Below, piece by piece: positions 18,801-27,371 of a DNA stretch of 64,000 bases; position 1 is the first letter of the stretch; each line of letters starts with the position of its first letter. The notes under the pieces were generated by a model. It was not told the origin of the DNA and searched no databases. It saw only the letters and a program-made list of their open reading frames with translations. Location of the stretch: assembly GCA_028280445.1 (NCBI GenBank), contig JANQLU010000021.1, forward strand, positions 21,195 to 85,194, written 5' to 3'. The DNA is from Pirellulaceae bacterium (lineage in GTDB: Bacteria > Planctomycetota > Planctomycetia > Pirellulales > Pirellulaceae). Made by a program: the position numbers and the translations under genes.

Positions 18801-19478
18801 CTGCATCAGGCTTTGGAAGAAATCACTCAAAACGATTTTGGCGATATCGAATCGCAATTGGATGTGTTGCTTGCAGCAAAAAAACGGAAAGACCAGCCGA
18901 CGCGACAACTCGTACAAAAATTAGAAAGATCTTTGGCTGCCGACAAAAATAAAATTGACCGGCATCGGTTGTCTTTGTTTGGTGGTGATATCAAACGTGG
19001 TCGAAAGATCTTTTTCGAAAAAACGGAAGTTTCCTGTTTACGATGCCACAAAGTGAATGGGCAGGGAGGCGAAGTCGGACCGGATCTTTCCGAAATCGGA
19101 AAACGAGTTTTGCCTCACAAACCACGGAATCGTTATTTGATGGAAGCGATCGTTGACCCGAACAAATATATTGCCGAAGGGTATGCATCGATCGTCGTGA
19201 CGGATATCGAAGGTGAACAACACATCGGTATCATCAAGGAAAAAACGAAAGATCACATCATCTTGATGGACGCCGAAGGCAAAAAGAAAAAAATCATGCT
19301 CGACGATATCGATGAGCAGAAAAAAGGCAATTCATCGATGCCCGAAGACATCATCAAAAAACTTTCACGAGAAGAATTGCGAGACGTGATCGCCTATCTC
19401 GAAAGCCTACAGGAGGAGATACGAGGGGAGATACGAGGGGAGAGCAGCGAGGGAAGAGGGAAAGAACCTTTGCCGTAG
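15867..19478 (+). CDS. PVC-type membrane-bound dehydrogenase / HEAT / CxxCH heme protein
   Basis: This 1203-residue exported protein begins with a signal peptide (residues 1-22). The N-terminal ~450 residues form a beta-propeller typical of planctomycete 'membrane-bound dehydrogenases' (VPEGWKVKLFAAEPEVANPV, LLLDTDGDGRADKNTIF, GLRNPQELAFDDYGNLF). The middle is HEAT-repeat-like helices. The C-terminus is a c-type cytochrome domain with one CxxCH (CLRCH, about residue 1055) and a likely Met axial ligand in SSMPEDIIKKL. It probably oxidises a sugar or alcohol in the periplasm and passes electrons to the heme. The last 20 residues (EEIRGEIRGESSEGRG) are encoded by a purine-rich direct repeat and look like a recent extension. 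A hairpin terminator follows. Confidence 0.9.
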   Translation: MTRIANLICFLTVFSISFPAAGQEWRKVPPPQKPKIAAASNEGELAIKNFKVPEGWKVKLFAAEPEVANPVSFHVDSQGRVFVVESFRQERGVEDNRNHREWLVEDIAAKTIADRLAYIRKHLKDKAVNYTKQADRIRLLLDTDGDGRADKNTIFSSGYNTILSGSGAGVLSYRGNVYFTCIPDLWMLKDQNNDGIADEKLLMSSGYGVRFAFRGHDLHGLIVGPDGRLYFSIGDRGYDLGNGIADPASGAVFRCDLDGQNLEVIATGLRNPQELAFDDYGNLFTGDNNSDSGDKARWVYVVPGGDTGWRMHYQYLPDRGPFNQEKIWHPYDPKTTPAYIVPPVTNLSDGPSGLAYYPGTGLSEHFRGRFFLCDFRGQSSVSGIRTFRVKPKGAFFEVVDHEKSIWQILPTDLQFGPDGKIYISDWVHGWQGEGKGRIYTLSDPKADQDLIAEVQAILKTGVKTKTDIELSKLLGHTDRRVRLEAQFELASRKTGKEFLQRVALNESGELLARLHAIWGWEMIERKTLRSFLNRKAEPVEKRADVQKTRPFSDKMVVTTAASTTIEQSPLEFLINSRNPMVRAEAMRIIADFGLPLCDSELVVRLLADKNSRVVRFALEALHVFGDSALTKHLCDVIIKNDNIDPIIRHAAIMALAKSNLRLHRAIVNPKKNSEIDKQIGDAKPLSLATVAKHENPAVRLVAVVALRKIALQLATPFFGRLQSKLPAELKQILLELLRDKDVAVATEAARAIYDTEHPRTSLEELARQLVRPGMSDAFYRRAIVVNYRMGSQENAERLVKFAADQKYPLQRRVDAIRLLSRWSAGTKLDPFLGHYWPVQKHDRSVAKNALNPVITSLLVDEPAISNIAVEAVTKLRINSAADTLVKIVNDQKQSDDRRGQALQALAQFKNVDLSQMLTAASSSSVWQLRSAALKILAERKKPEATKLFEAAVQADDYQERQAAWRISHQLTDKSSIKMLHQALEEITQNDFGDIESQLDVLLAAKKRKDQPTRQLVQKLERSLAADKNKIDRHRLSLFGGDIKRGRKIFFEKTEVSCLRCHKVNGQGGEVGPDLSEIGKRVLPHKPRNRYLMEAIVDPNKYIAEGYASIVVTDIEGEQHIGIIKEKTKDHIILMDAEGKKKKIMLDDIDEQKKGNSSMPEDIIKKLSREELRDVIAYLESLQEEIRGEIRGESSEGRGKEPLP

Positions 19479-19488
19479 CCTTTTTTTG

Positions 19489-19515
19489 AAAAGCCCTTGT
19501 TTGAAGTAGGGCTTT
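19489..19515 (+). terminator. Hairpin terminator after the heme-protein gene
   Basis: AAAAGCCCT and AGGGCTTT form a stem with a ten-base loop, followed by a broken T-rich run (TTTGTTGTTG). It lies ten bases past the stop codon. Confidence 0.6.
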
Positions 19516-19596
19516 GTTGTTGTCGGTTGTCTATCAATACACTATCGATGCCGTCGCGCCAGTCACGTTGATTAAATCAGAAAGCTGTGAATTTGA

Positions 19597-19662
19597 GTGA
19601 GCGGCAAGGCGCTAGCCGCCGGTATTTGACAGTTTACCGGCGGCTAGCGCCTCGCCGCTCAC
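19597..19662. repeat. Family A palindrome
   Basis: This is a long inverted repeat with arms GTGAGCGGCAAGGCGCTAGC and its complement, and a short AT-rich loop. It lies between the convergent heme-protein and sulfatase genes. Full copies recur at 29375, 35089 and 45963. Confidence 0.9.
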
Positions 19663-19693
19663 ATTATCAACGCGGCCTAGTCTGGTTCGCTAA

Positions 19694-21175
19694 TCACCGG
19701 CGACGTCGCTTGTTTGGATCGTACTTGGGATTCTTTGTTGGCATTTTCGCACCGGTTTCCTTGAGATTTTGATGTAGCATTTTTTTGAGTTGCGCGACAC
19801 GCTCGGCGTTTTCTTTCTTGGCGGCGAGATCGGTTTTTTCACCTAGATCGTCTTTCAAGTTGTAAAGCTCGTAGGCATTCGTTTCAAAACGCCAAATCAA
19901 TTTCCAATCACCGTCTCGAACTGCTGCCGCCGGAGGACCGCCCTGGTTACCATAGTGGGGAAAATGCCAATACAGCGGGCCTCGTTGAAAAGACTTATCC
20001 CCTTTTAACAGCGGCACAATACTTTTCCCATCGACATGTTGTTTCGGTTTGCTTTCCAGCCCCGCCATCTCTAACAAGGTCGGATAAAAATCGGTACTGG
20101 TCACCGGATGTTTACATACCGAACCCGCTTTGGTGACGCTAGGCCAGCGAATGATCATTGGCTCGCGAATCCCGCCTTCGTAAATCCAACCTTTGCCCGC
20201 ACGGAGCGGCAAATTGGATGTCGGGTGGCCTTCGGAAGTTGACAATCCGCCGTTGTCACTCATAAATACAACCGCAGTGTTGTCCGCGATCCCAAGTTCG
20301 TCCAGTTTCTTGAGCACTTTGCCGACCGCCAAATCCATGGCTTCGACCATGCCGGCGTAGACCGCATGTTCGTGAACCAACCTGAGTTTACGCGGACCTT
20401 CTTTGCCCCAGATCTTGTCGGGCAAATCCATTTTCTTTTTCTTGTCCTGGTATTTCTTTTTTAGATCGTCGCGCGACATCAGCGGTGTGTGAACCGAATA
20501 GAACGACAGGTAGGCAAAAAACGGTTTGTCTTTGTTCGTTTCAATAAACTTACAAGTTTCACTGGCCAAGCGATCGGGCAAATGTTCGCCATCAGGACCG
20601 TCTTTCAGGTTTTCATTGCCATACGGTGAAAAATATCTTTTGCCGCCATACGGTCCGCCGCGGGCGAGGCCGCCCATATTAATGTCAAACCCCTGGTCTT
20701 TTGGCCAATGACCTTTGGAACCGAGATGCCATTTTCCGGCAAAAAATGTTGCGTAACCCACTTCTTTAAACGCCTCGGCCAACGTGAATTCACTTTTGGC
20801 CATTTGTTGTTCGTAACGCGGAGGCAGTAATTTCGTGTTGCGTCTCCAGCGGTCCGGTTGATTTCCACCGTTGGGTGAGATGTAGGTTGTAATTCCAATT
20901 CGCCACGGATATTTGCCCGTCATGATACTGGCTCGCGTCGGGCTGCAGACGGGACAAGCTGCATATCCGTTGCTGAAAAACATTCCGGTTTTGGCGAGTC
21001 GATCCACGTTTGGTGTTTCGTAAAACTTGCTGCCGTTAAAAGCCAGATCCGTCCACCCAAGGTCGTCGACCAAAAAAAAGACGACATTGAGTTTGGATTT
21101 TTCATCTGCTTCGGCTCGAATTCCAACAGACAACAGTGTGATCAAAATCAAAGCTGCAAAGTTCAGTTTCACCAT
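19694..21175 (-). CDS. Secreted type I sulfatase
   Basis: This alkaline-phosphatase-fold sulfatase of about 493 residues has a signal peptide (FAALILITLLSVGIRA). The calcium-binding FFLVDDLGW opens the domain. The formylglycine site is CSPTR (in CPVCSPTRASIMTGKYPWR), so maturation needs a formylglycine-generating enzyme. Other family stretches are FFAGKWHLGSKGHWP and FMSDNGGLSTSEGHP. It removes sulfate esters from polysaccharides in the periplasm or outside; the sugar is unknown. The ATG at 21175 leads straight into the signal peptide, with a weak GAG upstream; the longer frame adds 15 unlikely residues. The C-terminus is a basic run (NKRRRR). Confidence 0.92.
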   Translation of the reverse strand: MVKLNFAALILITLLSVGIRAEADEKSKLNVVFFLVDDLGWTDLAFNGSKFYETPNVDRLAKTGMFFSNGYAACPVCSPTRASIMTGKYPWRIGITTYISPNGGNQPDRWRRNTKLLPPRYEQQMAKSEFTLAEAFKEVGYATFFAGKWHLGSKGHWPKDQGFDINMGGLARGGPYGGKRYFSPYGNENLKDGPDGEHLPDRLASETCKFIETNKDKPFFAYLSFYSVHTPLMSRDDLKKKYQDKKKKMDLPDKIWGKEGPRKLRLVHEHAVYAGMVEAMDLAVGKVLKKLDELGIADNTAVVFMSDNGGLSTSEGHPTSNLPLRAGKGWIYEGGIREPMIIRWPSVTKAGSVCKHPVTSTDFYPTLLEMAGLESKPKQHVDGKSIVPLLKGDKSFQRGPLYWHFPHYGNQGGPPAAAVRDGDWKLIWRFETNAYELYNLKDDLGEKTDLAAKKENAERVAQLKKMLHQNLKETGAKMPTKNPKYDPNKRRRR

Positions 21176-21526
21176 GTTTATTCTCGCTAAAATCATCACC
21201 GCATTGCTTCTACAAATCACCGATGTGTTCGAGCAACGATTCGTTAATCGTTAAATCGGCAGAGGTTTATATTCTTTGCCGAACCGGACGATGCAACAAC
21301 CATGGGAAACGTTCAAGACGTGCATTTTGTTGAATGAAAAATGATGATCCAAAGTCGGTAAACACAACAAATATTCGAGCAACATTCAAAACGGTCACGC
21401 AAAAATTGGAACTTGAGAATTTAGAAAATTTTTTTGATTTTGATTGTTGCGTTGCAGGTTAGCGGTCGGTTTGAACCCGAATTAATTTCCGCCTTCAACC
21501 GGCAAAAAAACTTTTTGGAGAAACAG
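21176..21526. other. Divergent intergenic region
   Basis: About 350 AT-rich bases lie between the minus-strand sulfatase and the plus-strand fasciclin gene. Both promoters should be here, but I could not pick a convincing -35/-10 pair. No repeat or gene is visible. Confidence 0.5.
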
Positions 21527-22081
21527 ATGTATCGTTCTATCGCTCTTTCAGTCGCTTTGGTTTTCGTCGCTACTTGCAGCATCAACGCACAGCAATGTCA
21601 GCACGCCAAAAGCCAAGCCATTTCGACTTCGACCACACACACCGCAAAAGAAAAAGACATTGTTGACACAGCCGTCGCAGCAGGAAAATTCAAAACACTC
21701 GCCGCCGCACTCAAAGCTGCTGGTTTGGTCGATGCCCTGAAAAGCAAAGGTCCATTCACTGTTTTCGCACCAACCGACGAAGCATTCGCAAAACTTCCTA
21801 AAGGCACGATCAAAATGCTTTTGAAGCCAGAAAACAAAGAAAAATTGATTGCCATTTTGAAATACCACGTCGTATCTGGCAAAGTCATGGCTAAAGACGT
21901 TGTGAAAGTCAAAAGCGCCAAAACACTTTTGGGCCAAAGTGTATCTGTCAAAGTCAGTGACAAAGGCGTGATGATTGATGGCGCTAAAGTCGTTAAGACC
22001 GACATCGGATGTTCCAATGGCGTGATCCACGTGATCGACTCTGTTATTTTGCCAAAGAAAAAAGGTTCGGCAAACAAATAA
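21527..22081 (+). CDS. Secreted fasciclin (FAS1) domain protein
   Basis: The 184-residue product has a signal peptide ending near INAQQ, then one FAS1 domain. The H1 motif ([17 protein letters not shown]), YHVV segment ([16 protein letters not shown]) and H2 motif ([16 protein letters not shown]) are all present. FAS1 domains mediate adhesion to surfaces, polysaccharides or other proteins. The start at 21527 is set by GGAG six bases upstream; the open frame extends further back but would hide the signal peptide. Confidence 0.9.
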   Translation: MYRSIALSVALVFVATCSINAQQCQHAKSQAISTSTTHTAKEKDIVDTAVAAGKFKTLAAALKAAGLVDALKSKGPFTVFAPTDEAFAKLPKGTIKMLLKPENKEKLIAILKYHVVSGKVMAKDVVKVKSAKTLLGQSVSVKVSDKGVMIDGAKVVKTDIGCSNGVIHVIDSVILPKKKGSANK

Positions 22082-22101
22082 GAAATTGCAAAATCAGAAA
22101 T

Positions 22102-22551
22102 TCATTCTCCAGAGTCGGCGGTGTTATTCCTGCTGGCTCTGTTTTTTTCAAATACCAGTTTCGAATAAAACAACAACGCGACGATTGCACCCATCGTAAT
22201 TGTCCAAGCTACGGTGTCAGGGCTTTCCGTGTGACACAATTGGGCCAGTCCGATGCAGATCATTGCAGCCAAGAAAATGACTCCGAAATAGAAAAAATTC
22301 TGTCCATGCAGGATCACCAGACTCAAGGCAACAACATGCGGTCGATCTGAATATTGGCGTTTGAGTTGAGACATGTAAACGACCCACATAATCAGCGTGG
22401 TTGCTCCCAAAAACGACGCCAAATTACCTGCGACGATGATCGCCGTCACTTTTGGAGTTTGCGCAACGGAGACCGCCAAGATGATGCTCAACCAAATGGT
22501 CAGCACGATAAAATGCCAGATTCGGAACTGAAATAGCCGCTTTGAGATCAT
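22102..22551 (-). CDS. Small four-helix membrane protein of unknown function
   Basis: The 149-residue product has about four hydrophobic helices (WHFIVLTIWLSIILAV, IIVAGNLASFLGATTLIMWV, FFYFGVIFLAAMICIGL, TITMGAIVALLFY) and a charged C-terminal tail. I do not recognise the family. It starts 49 bases after the stop codon of the M50-HlyD gene on the same strand, so the two are probably co-transcribed. Confidence 0.6.
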   Translation of the reverse strand: MISKRLFQFRIWHFIVLTIWLSIILAVSVAQTPKVTAIIVAGNLASFLGATTLIMWVVYMSQLKRQYSDRPHVVALSLVILHGQNFFYFGVIFLAAMICIGLAQLCHTESPDTVAWTITMGAIVALLFYSKLVFEKNRASRNNTADSGE

Positions 22552-22600
22552 GAGGCATCACGACCGCCGGGGTCGCCGGGGTGATTAGGCCTTGGCTCCA

Positions 22601-24829
22601 TTACAAATGAAACCGAAACGTCTCGCAAGCGACGCGCCAGATTCTTTGTCCAATTGTTCTGCTGCCGGAACGAATTTTGGCTCTACCCGTTGCACCGCGT
22701 AACATCTCGGCATCTTCGTCAAACGGCACGCTCACTTGATAAATCGTACTTTTGGGACGATTGGCTCCCTGGCGGTCTTGTGTGGTGACGATCGCGCCGC
22801 CAAAACGGCTGGACAACGCTTTCGGAACAAGTTTCATTTCGACCGGTGAAATCCGTTCGATTTTCGCATTGAATTTTTTAAGCGGCATTTGGTCAATGAC
22901 AAACTCCACCTGTTGACCCGATTGAACAAATTCAATATCCGTTTGATCGATTGCCAAAATGGCCTCGTGTTCACTTCCGGGTTGAACAATCTCGCAAACC
23001 AAGGTGCCTTCGAACAGAAACGCGCCGCGATTTTTTTGATCCAGCGGTGTTCCCGACCAGTCACTTAATTCGCCGGAATCGGCGTCTTTGGGTGAAACCC
23101 TCGGAGGCGCCATGACAATTCCGCTGGCGTGGGCACGAATCTGCAATCGTTTCCGTTCTTTGATTTTTTGTTGAAGTTGGTTTTGCAGGTTTTTCAATGT
23201 TGAAAGTGCCTGGTTGATTTCTTTGGCGCGTTTGGGGTCGTATTGTGAAACCAACATCAGATGTTTGTATTCCACCCGCGCTCGATCGACCTGACTTTGG
23301 AGTTCCGCAATCTGGTAATCGATTTGATCATTTTCAACTTCGATAATAACATCGCCCTGCCGCACGTTGTCATTGGGTTGATAATGAATATTTGAAACCG
23401 TACCTGCGGTGTCGACGTAAACTTTTTTGACGTTTTTTGGCTGGATGTGAAGACTGCAATGAATGTAGTGTGGGACGGGAATGAACAGGATTCCGATCAG
23501 TACCGCCAGAACGATGACTGCAGCGATGGCAACATTGAAACTTTTCACGCTCGAAACTCTCCCCGGAATTTTTATGAATTGAATCGCTTTCATGATGGGC
23601 ATACCAACCAGGCCATAGATCGCGACCAAAGCAATCATCTGGCCAATAATCTTGAACCCATAAGGTTCAAGGACGGAATACAAAAACCAGAAAATGGCAA
23701 ACGTGATAAACCATTTGTAAGCGGCTGCGGCAACACTGTAGATTGCGAAAAACCAATGGTGGCGAGTTGGTAAAAACGGGTCGGCGGGTGATTCGAGCCC
23801 CAGGATCCAACGGCCAAACAGCCGCTGCATGACGGTTGTGGCTTTTTGACGCAGATTCGGAATCTCGATCAAATCCGACAGAATGTAATATCCGTCGTAA
23901 CGCAGCAGCGGATTGGCGTTAAACAACAGTGTGCTAACCGAACAAACAAACACGATGTTCAGCGCCAAACTGTTGACAATGCCGGGCTGACTAAACCACC
24001 AGACAAATGTCGCGACCGACGCCAGGAAAAATTCGACATACATTCCGGCGGCTGCAATCGACGCGCGCTTCCATTTGTTGGGCAGCGTCCACGAATCACT
24101 CACATTGCAATACAAACACGGCGTCAACACCAGGAACATGATTCCCATTTCGTGACACTGACCGCCAAATCGCTTGCAAGACAAACCGTGCCCCAGTTCG
24201 TGCAAGACTTTGGTAAATCCCAAAGTGATGGCCAACAGGAGCCAATTGTCGCTGGCAAAAAATTCTTGAAAGTGAGGAAGTTTGGTCTGAAACAATTCCC
24301 AATGCGTCGTAATCAAGGCGATTGCACTGAGCGCCAATAACAACACACAAACCGCCGCCGGAATTGAAAAAAACCAACCGACAAACCGGTTTAAAAATGT
24401 TAGCAAGGCGTCGGGATCAAATCCGCGAATCCTCAGCGCCAGTACGTTGGTCAATGCCGCGCGGCGTTCCCGTTTTTTGTTTTCTTCGCCGCGTTCCAGC
24501 AGCGCATCTCCCTGGACTCCCGAATTCGAAACCAACAACGAATTGCGGTAAAGCATTCCGACGAACTGATAAAACTCTGCCAAAGAAATTTTTTGCGGCG
24601 AAAACTGTTTGTCAAATTTCTGCTTGATATACTCGGGGCTGGTCTTGCCGTCGAGCATTTTCAGCAGCGTAAACTCTTCGTATTCAAACCGGTAATACTT
24701 CAACGAAATTGGATCTTTGATGACCCAATAGTCGCGGCCTTGGTAACTTTGGCGGTCGCATTCCAGATCGGCGCGCATGCACAATCGCAATGGACGACTC
24801 GAACTCGATGATAGATGAGCACCAAGCAT
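22601..24829 (-). CDS. M50 site-2-protease-like / HlyD-like fusion membrane protein
   Basis: The N-terminal ~100 residues resemble a PqqD-like peptide-binding domain (YWVIKDPISLKYYRFEYEEF). A multi-helix M50 metalloprotease core follows: HELGH supplies the zinc-binding HExxH, and NANPLLRYDGYY matches the second motif NxxPxxxxDG. The C-terminal part is an HlyD-like adaptor with a coiled coil (about 23150-23320) flanked by lipoyl-like beta segments. Planctomycete relatives usually sit with a second adaptor and ABC genes; here only a small membrane protein follows. The start at 24829 is the best ATG before the conserved region but has a weak ribosome site. It could export or process a peptide; this is inference. 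Confidence 0.8.
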   Translation of the reverse strand: MLGAHLSSSSSRPLRLCMRADLECDRQSYQGRDYWVIKDPISLKYYRFEYEEFTLLKMLDGKTSPEYIKQKFDKQFSPQKISLAEFYQFVGMLYRNSLLVSNSGVQGDALLERGEENKKRERRAALTNVLALRIRGFDPDALLTFLNRFVGWFFSIPAAVCVLLLALSAIALITTHWELFQTKLPHFQEFFASDNWLLLAITLGFTKVLHELGHGLSCKRFGGQCHEMGIMFLVLTPCLYCNVSDSWTLPNKWKRASIAAAGMYVEFFLASVATFVWWFSQPGIVNSLALNIVFVCSVSTLLFNANPLLRYDGYYILSDLIEIPNLRQKATTVMQRLFGRWILGLESPADPFLPTRHHWFFAIYSVAAAAYKWFITFAIFWFLYSVLEPYGFKIIGQMIALVAIYGLVGMPIMKAIQFIKIPGRVSSVKSFNVAIAAVIVLAVLIGILFIPVPHYIHCSLHIQPKNVKKVYVDTAGTVSNIHYQPNDNVRQGDVIIEVENDQIDYQIAELQSQVDRARVEYKHLMLVSQYDPKRAKEINQALSTLKNLQNQLQQKIKERKRLQIRAHASGIVMAPPRVSPKDADSGELSDWSGTPLDQKNRGAFLFEGTLVCEIVQPGSEHEAILAIDQTDIEFVQSGQQVEFVIDQMPLKKFNAKIERISPVEMKLVPKALSSRFGGAIVTTQDRQGANRPKSTIYQVSVPFDEDAEMLRGATGRAKIRSGSRTIGQRIWRVACETFRFHL

Positions 24830-24989
24830 TGTGCGGGTATTACTTGAACGATTAGAGTTTTGGACGCGAAACTGTACAAAACGGCCAATCCGCTTGCAAT
24901 GGCGAATCATTGCAACAATGGCACGCGATGCCATAGAATTGATAGCAGTTTTGCGTCAACCAATCTCCCCATCAAACAGAAATGGAAGC

Positions 24990-26183
24990 ATGATGGCCAG
25001 CATCGTCCGTTTTCTTGTCGTGCTAATTTTGTTCACCGTTGCCTACCCAGGAGTCGCACAAAACAAATCCGCTCTCAAGGTCGAATCGTCGATGTTTTCG
25101 AAGTTCGACAAACGGATGCAAACCGAAATCAAAGACGGAAAAATCATCGGTTGTTCGGCAATGGTGATGCAAAACGGCAAAGTGGTTTACAAGAAAAAAT
25201 GGGGGAAACGTGATCAGAAAAAAGATCTGCCGGTGGCCGATGATACCATCTGGCGAATCTACTCAATGACCAAACCGATTACGTCCGTGGCCGTGATGCA
25301 ATTGGTCGAAGCCGGCAAAATTAAATTGGATGAACCGGCCGCGACTTATTTGCCCGAATTCAAAGATTTGAAAGTGTTGAAAAAGGACGGCACGAAAGTC
25401 GATTGTGATCGTCCGATGACCGTTCGTGATTTATTGCGTCACACGTCGGGATTGACCTACGGCTTTTTTGGCAACACCGAAGTCGACAAAGCGTATCGTA
25501 GCAAGCGTGTGATGGTGTTCGACAAAGATCTGGCAGAATCAGTAACCAAGCTTTCAAAAATCCCTTTGCTGTACCAACCGGGAACTCGGTGGCATTATTC
25601 CGTGTCCACCGATGTGTTAGGCCGCGTCGTTGAAGTCGCATCCGGTAAATCGTTTGCCGAATACCTCGATGCAAATGTTTTCAAACCGTTGAAGATGAAA
25701 GATACATTTTTCACGGTCCCCAAAGAAAAATTGAATCGATTGGCTGAGATGTATATGCCCGATGGAAAAAACGGTTTGAAACCTGCCAATAAATTTTCGT
25801 CGATTCGATTCGTCAACCAGGACAACAAATATTATTCAGGTGGTGGCGGGCTTTGTAGCACGATGGATGATTACCTGAGATTCTGTCAAATGATGATCAA
25901 TGGAGGCGAACTCGACGGCAAGCGAATTTTGAAATCGGAAACCATTCGAGAGATGACTATAAATCAACTCACTGGAAAAATGTCTGCCGGATTTTTCAAA
26001 TTTGGATTGGGTTTTAGAATCAACCTCAATGGACATTACATGTGGGGCGGTGCCGCCGGAACGCGGTTTTGGTGCGATCCGAAAAACAAAATCGTCGGCG
26101 TTTACATGATTCAAATTAATCCGTATCGATCAAAACCCTACGGTGACGATTTTTGCAAATTGCTCTATCGAATCCGCCGATAG
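24990..26183 (+). CDS. Secreted serine hydrolase, class C beta-lactamase family
   Basis: The product is about 397 residues with a signal peptide (FLVVLILFTVAYPGVAQ). The beta-lactamase/DD-peptidase fold shows the SxxK nucleophile motif SMTK, the YxN-position motif YSV in HYSVSTDVLG, and WGGAAGT in place of the KTG triad. This pattern fits the esterase/transacylase branch rather than true AmpC, so I do not infer antibiotic resistance. The start is at the first of two adjacent ATGs; GGAAG lies immediately upstream and favours the second. It is divergent from the M50-HlyD gene. Confidence 0.85.
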   Translation: MMASIVRFLVVLILFTVAYPGVAQNKSALKVESSMFSKFDKRMQTEIKDGKIIGCSAMVMQNGKVVYKKKWGKRDQKKDLPVADDTIWRIYSMTKPITSVAVMQLVEAGKIKLDEPAATYLPEFKDLKVLKKDGTKVDCDRPMTVRDLLRHTSGLTYGFFGNTEVDKAYRSKRVMVFDKDLAESVTKLSKIPLLYQPGTRWHYSVSTDVLGRVVEVASGKSFAEYLDANVFKPLKMKDTFFTVPKEKLNRLAEMYMPDGKNGLKPANKFSSIRFVNQDNKYYSGGGGLCSTMDDYLRFCQMMINGGELDGKRILKSETIREMTINQLTGKMSAGFFKFGLGFRINLNGHYMWGGAAGTRFWCDPKNKIVGVYMIQINPYRSKPYGDDFCKLLYRIRR

Positions 26184-26601
26184 ATTGGGTAGGGCCGGTT
26201 CCCACCGGCCGTCCGACTGAGCGACAAGGTCATGCCGTAGCGGGAACAAAGTGTGATGAAGTGTTGGCGTAGAAAAATCGCAAATGCGAAGCGCCAGCGA
26301 GGGACTACGTTTCACCGCACATCAGCGTCGTGTGGTCCCTCGCTCACGCTTCGGGTTGTGATTGGCTTTCGGCGCAAAGACCTTTCAATTACAAATCAAC
26401 CCTGTACCAATCTGCGAAAATCACTGCACAATGTGGAAAATAGAATTCAAAATGTTGAATTTGCTGAGCCAAATGTCGAATTCTTTCGTATTGACCATAG
26501 ACAACCGCCTCGTCATTTGTAGGATTCATCACTACAAATCATTAAAATCGATTTTAACCGGAAAAATTGATCGTCCTACCTGATGAAAGCTTGGTCCGAA
26601 A
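26184..26601. repeat. Intergenic region with family B and C palindromes
   Basis: A family B half lies at about 26190-26210, just after the serine hydrolase stop. A family C pair follows at about 26278-26358. The remaining 240 bases up to the redoxin lipoprotein gene are AT-rich with no evident gene and should include its promoter. Confidence 0.75.
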
Positions 26602-27348
26602 ATGTATCGCATCATAACCTGCTTACTGGTCGTCATCGCGTTGACAACGGTTGGCTGTGCAAAAAAAGACAATTCAAAAAATAGTAATCAGGATTCGTCG
26701 GGAAGCAAAACGAGCACGGACAACAAAAATAGTTCTGCCGATCAAAACACAGGCAAGCAAAATAAATCTGGCGACGGCACATCGAATTCCGGCAAGCAAT
26801 CAAAAACTGCATCCCAGCCTCTGTACGATGGTCCGTTTCACGACGATGTCGCATCGAATAACAAGCCACCGAAATCTGTCAGCGATTTGAAATTCAAAGA
26901 CAAAAACGGGAAAACAATTTCGATTGCGGATTACATGGACAAAAAAAACCTGGTGCTGGTTTTCACCAAGGGATTTAGCGGCATGATTTGTCCCTACTGT
27001 AAAACGCAGACTTCGCGATTGATTGCCAACTATAAAAAATTTGCGGCCGCCGATGCCGAAGTCATCGTCGTGTTTCCGGGAGATCGCGGCAAACTGGACG
27101 ATTTCATGAAAGCGGCGCTGGAAACCGAAAAAGAAGAAATCGACACCGTACCATTTCCAATCGTCCTGGACGAAGATTTTGTCGCAACCGATTTTTTTGA
27201 CATTCGCGGATCGCTCGTCGAACCATCGACTTTTATTTTGGATAAAAAAGGCAAGGTTCAACTGGCCTACGTGGCTCAAGAAAACAATACGACAGACCGA
27301 CCGTCGGTGACAGCCATGTTGAAAAAATTGAAACAAGTAAACCAATGA
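26602..27348 (+). CDS. Lipoprotein with peroxiredoxin/thioredoxin-like domain
   Basis: The 248-residue product has a lipoprotein signal with the lipidated Cys at 19 (LTTVGC). A low-complexity linker rich in Asn, Ser and Lys spans about residues 20-75, and an AhpC/TSA-like redoxin domain follows. The active site is CPYC (Cys130 and Cys133). Further family stretches are VIVVFPGDRGK and PSTFILDKKGK. It probably reduces disulfides or peroxides while tethered to a membrane. The gene ends 23 bases before the Ser/Thr kinase gene, so the two are likely one operon. Confidence 0.85.
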   Translation: MYRIITCLLVVIALTTVGCAKKDNSKNSNQDSSGSKTSTDNKNSSADQNTGKQNKSGDGTSNSGKQSKTASQPLYDGPFHDDVASNNKPPKSVSDLKFKDKNGKTISIADYMDKKNLVLVFTKGFSGMICPYCKTQTSRLIANYKKFAAADAEVIVVFPGDRGKLDDFMKAALETEKEEIDTVPFPIVLDEDFVATDFFDIRGSLVEPSTFILDKKGKVQLAYVAQENNTTDRPSVTAMLKKLKQVNQ

Positions 27349-27371
27349 GATTTTGCACTTGGTGGACTTGA

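Noticed and set aside
24990..26183. Antibiotic-resistance beta-lactamase
   Set aside because: The SxxK motif is present, but WGGAAGT replaces KTG and the family is dominated by esterases and transacylases, so resistance is not supported.
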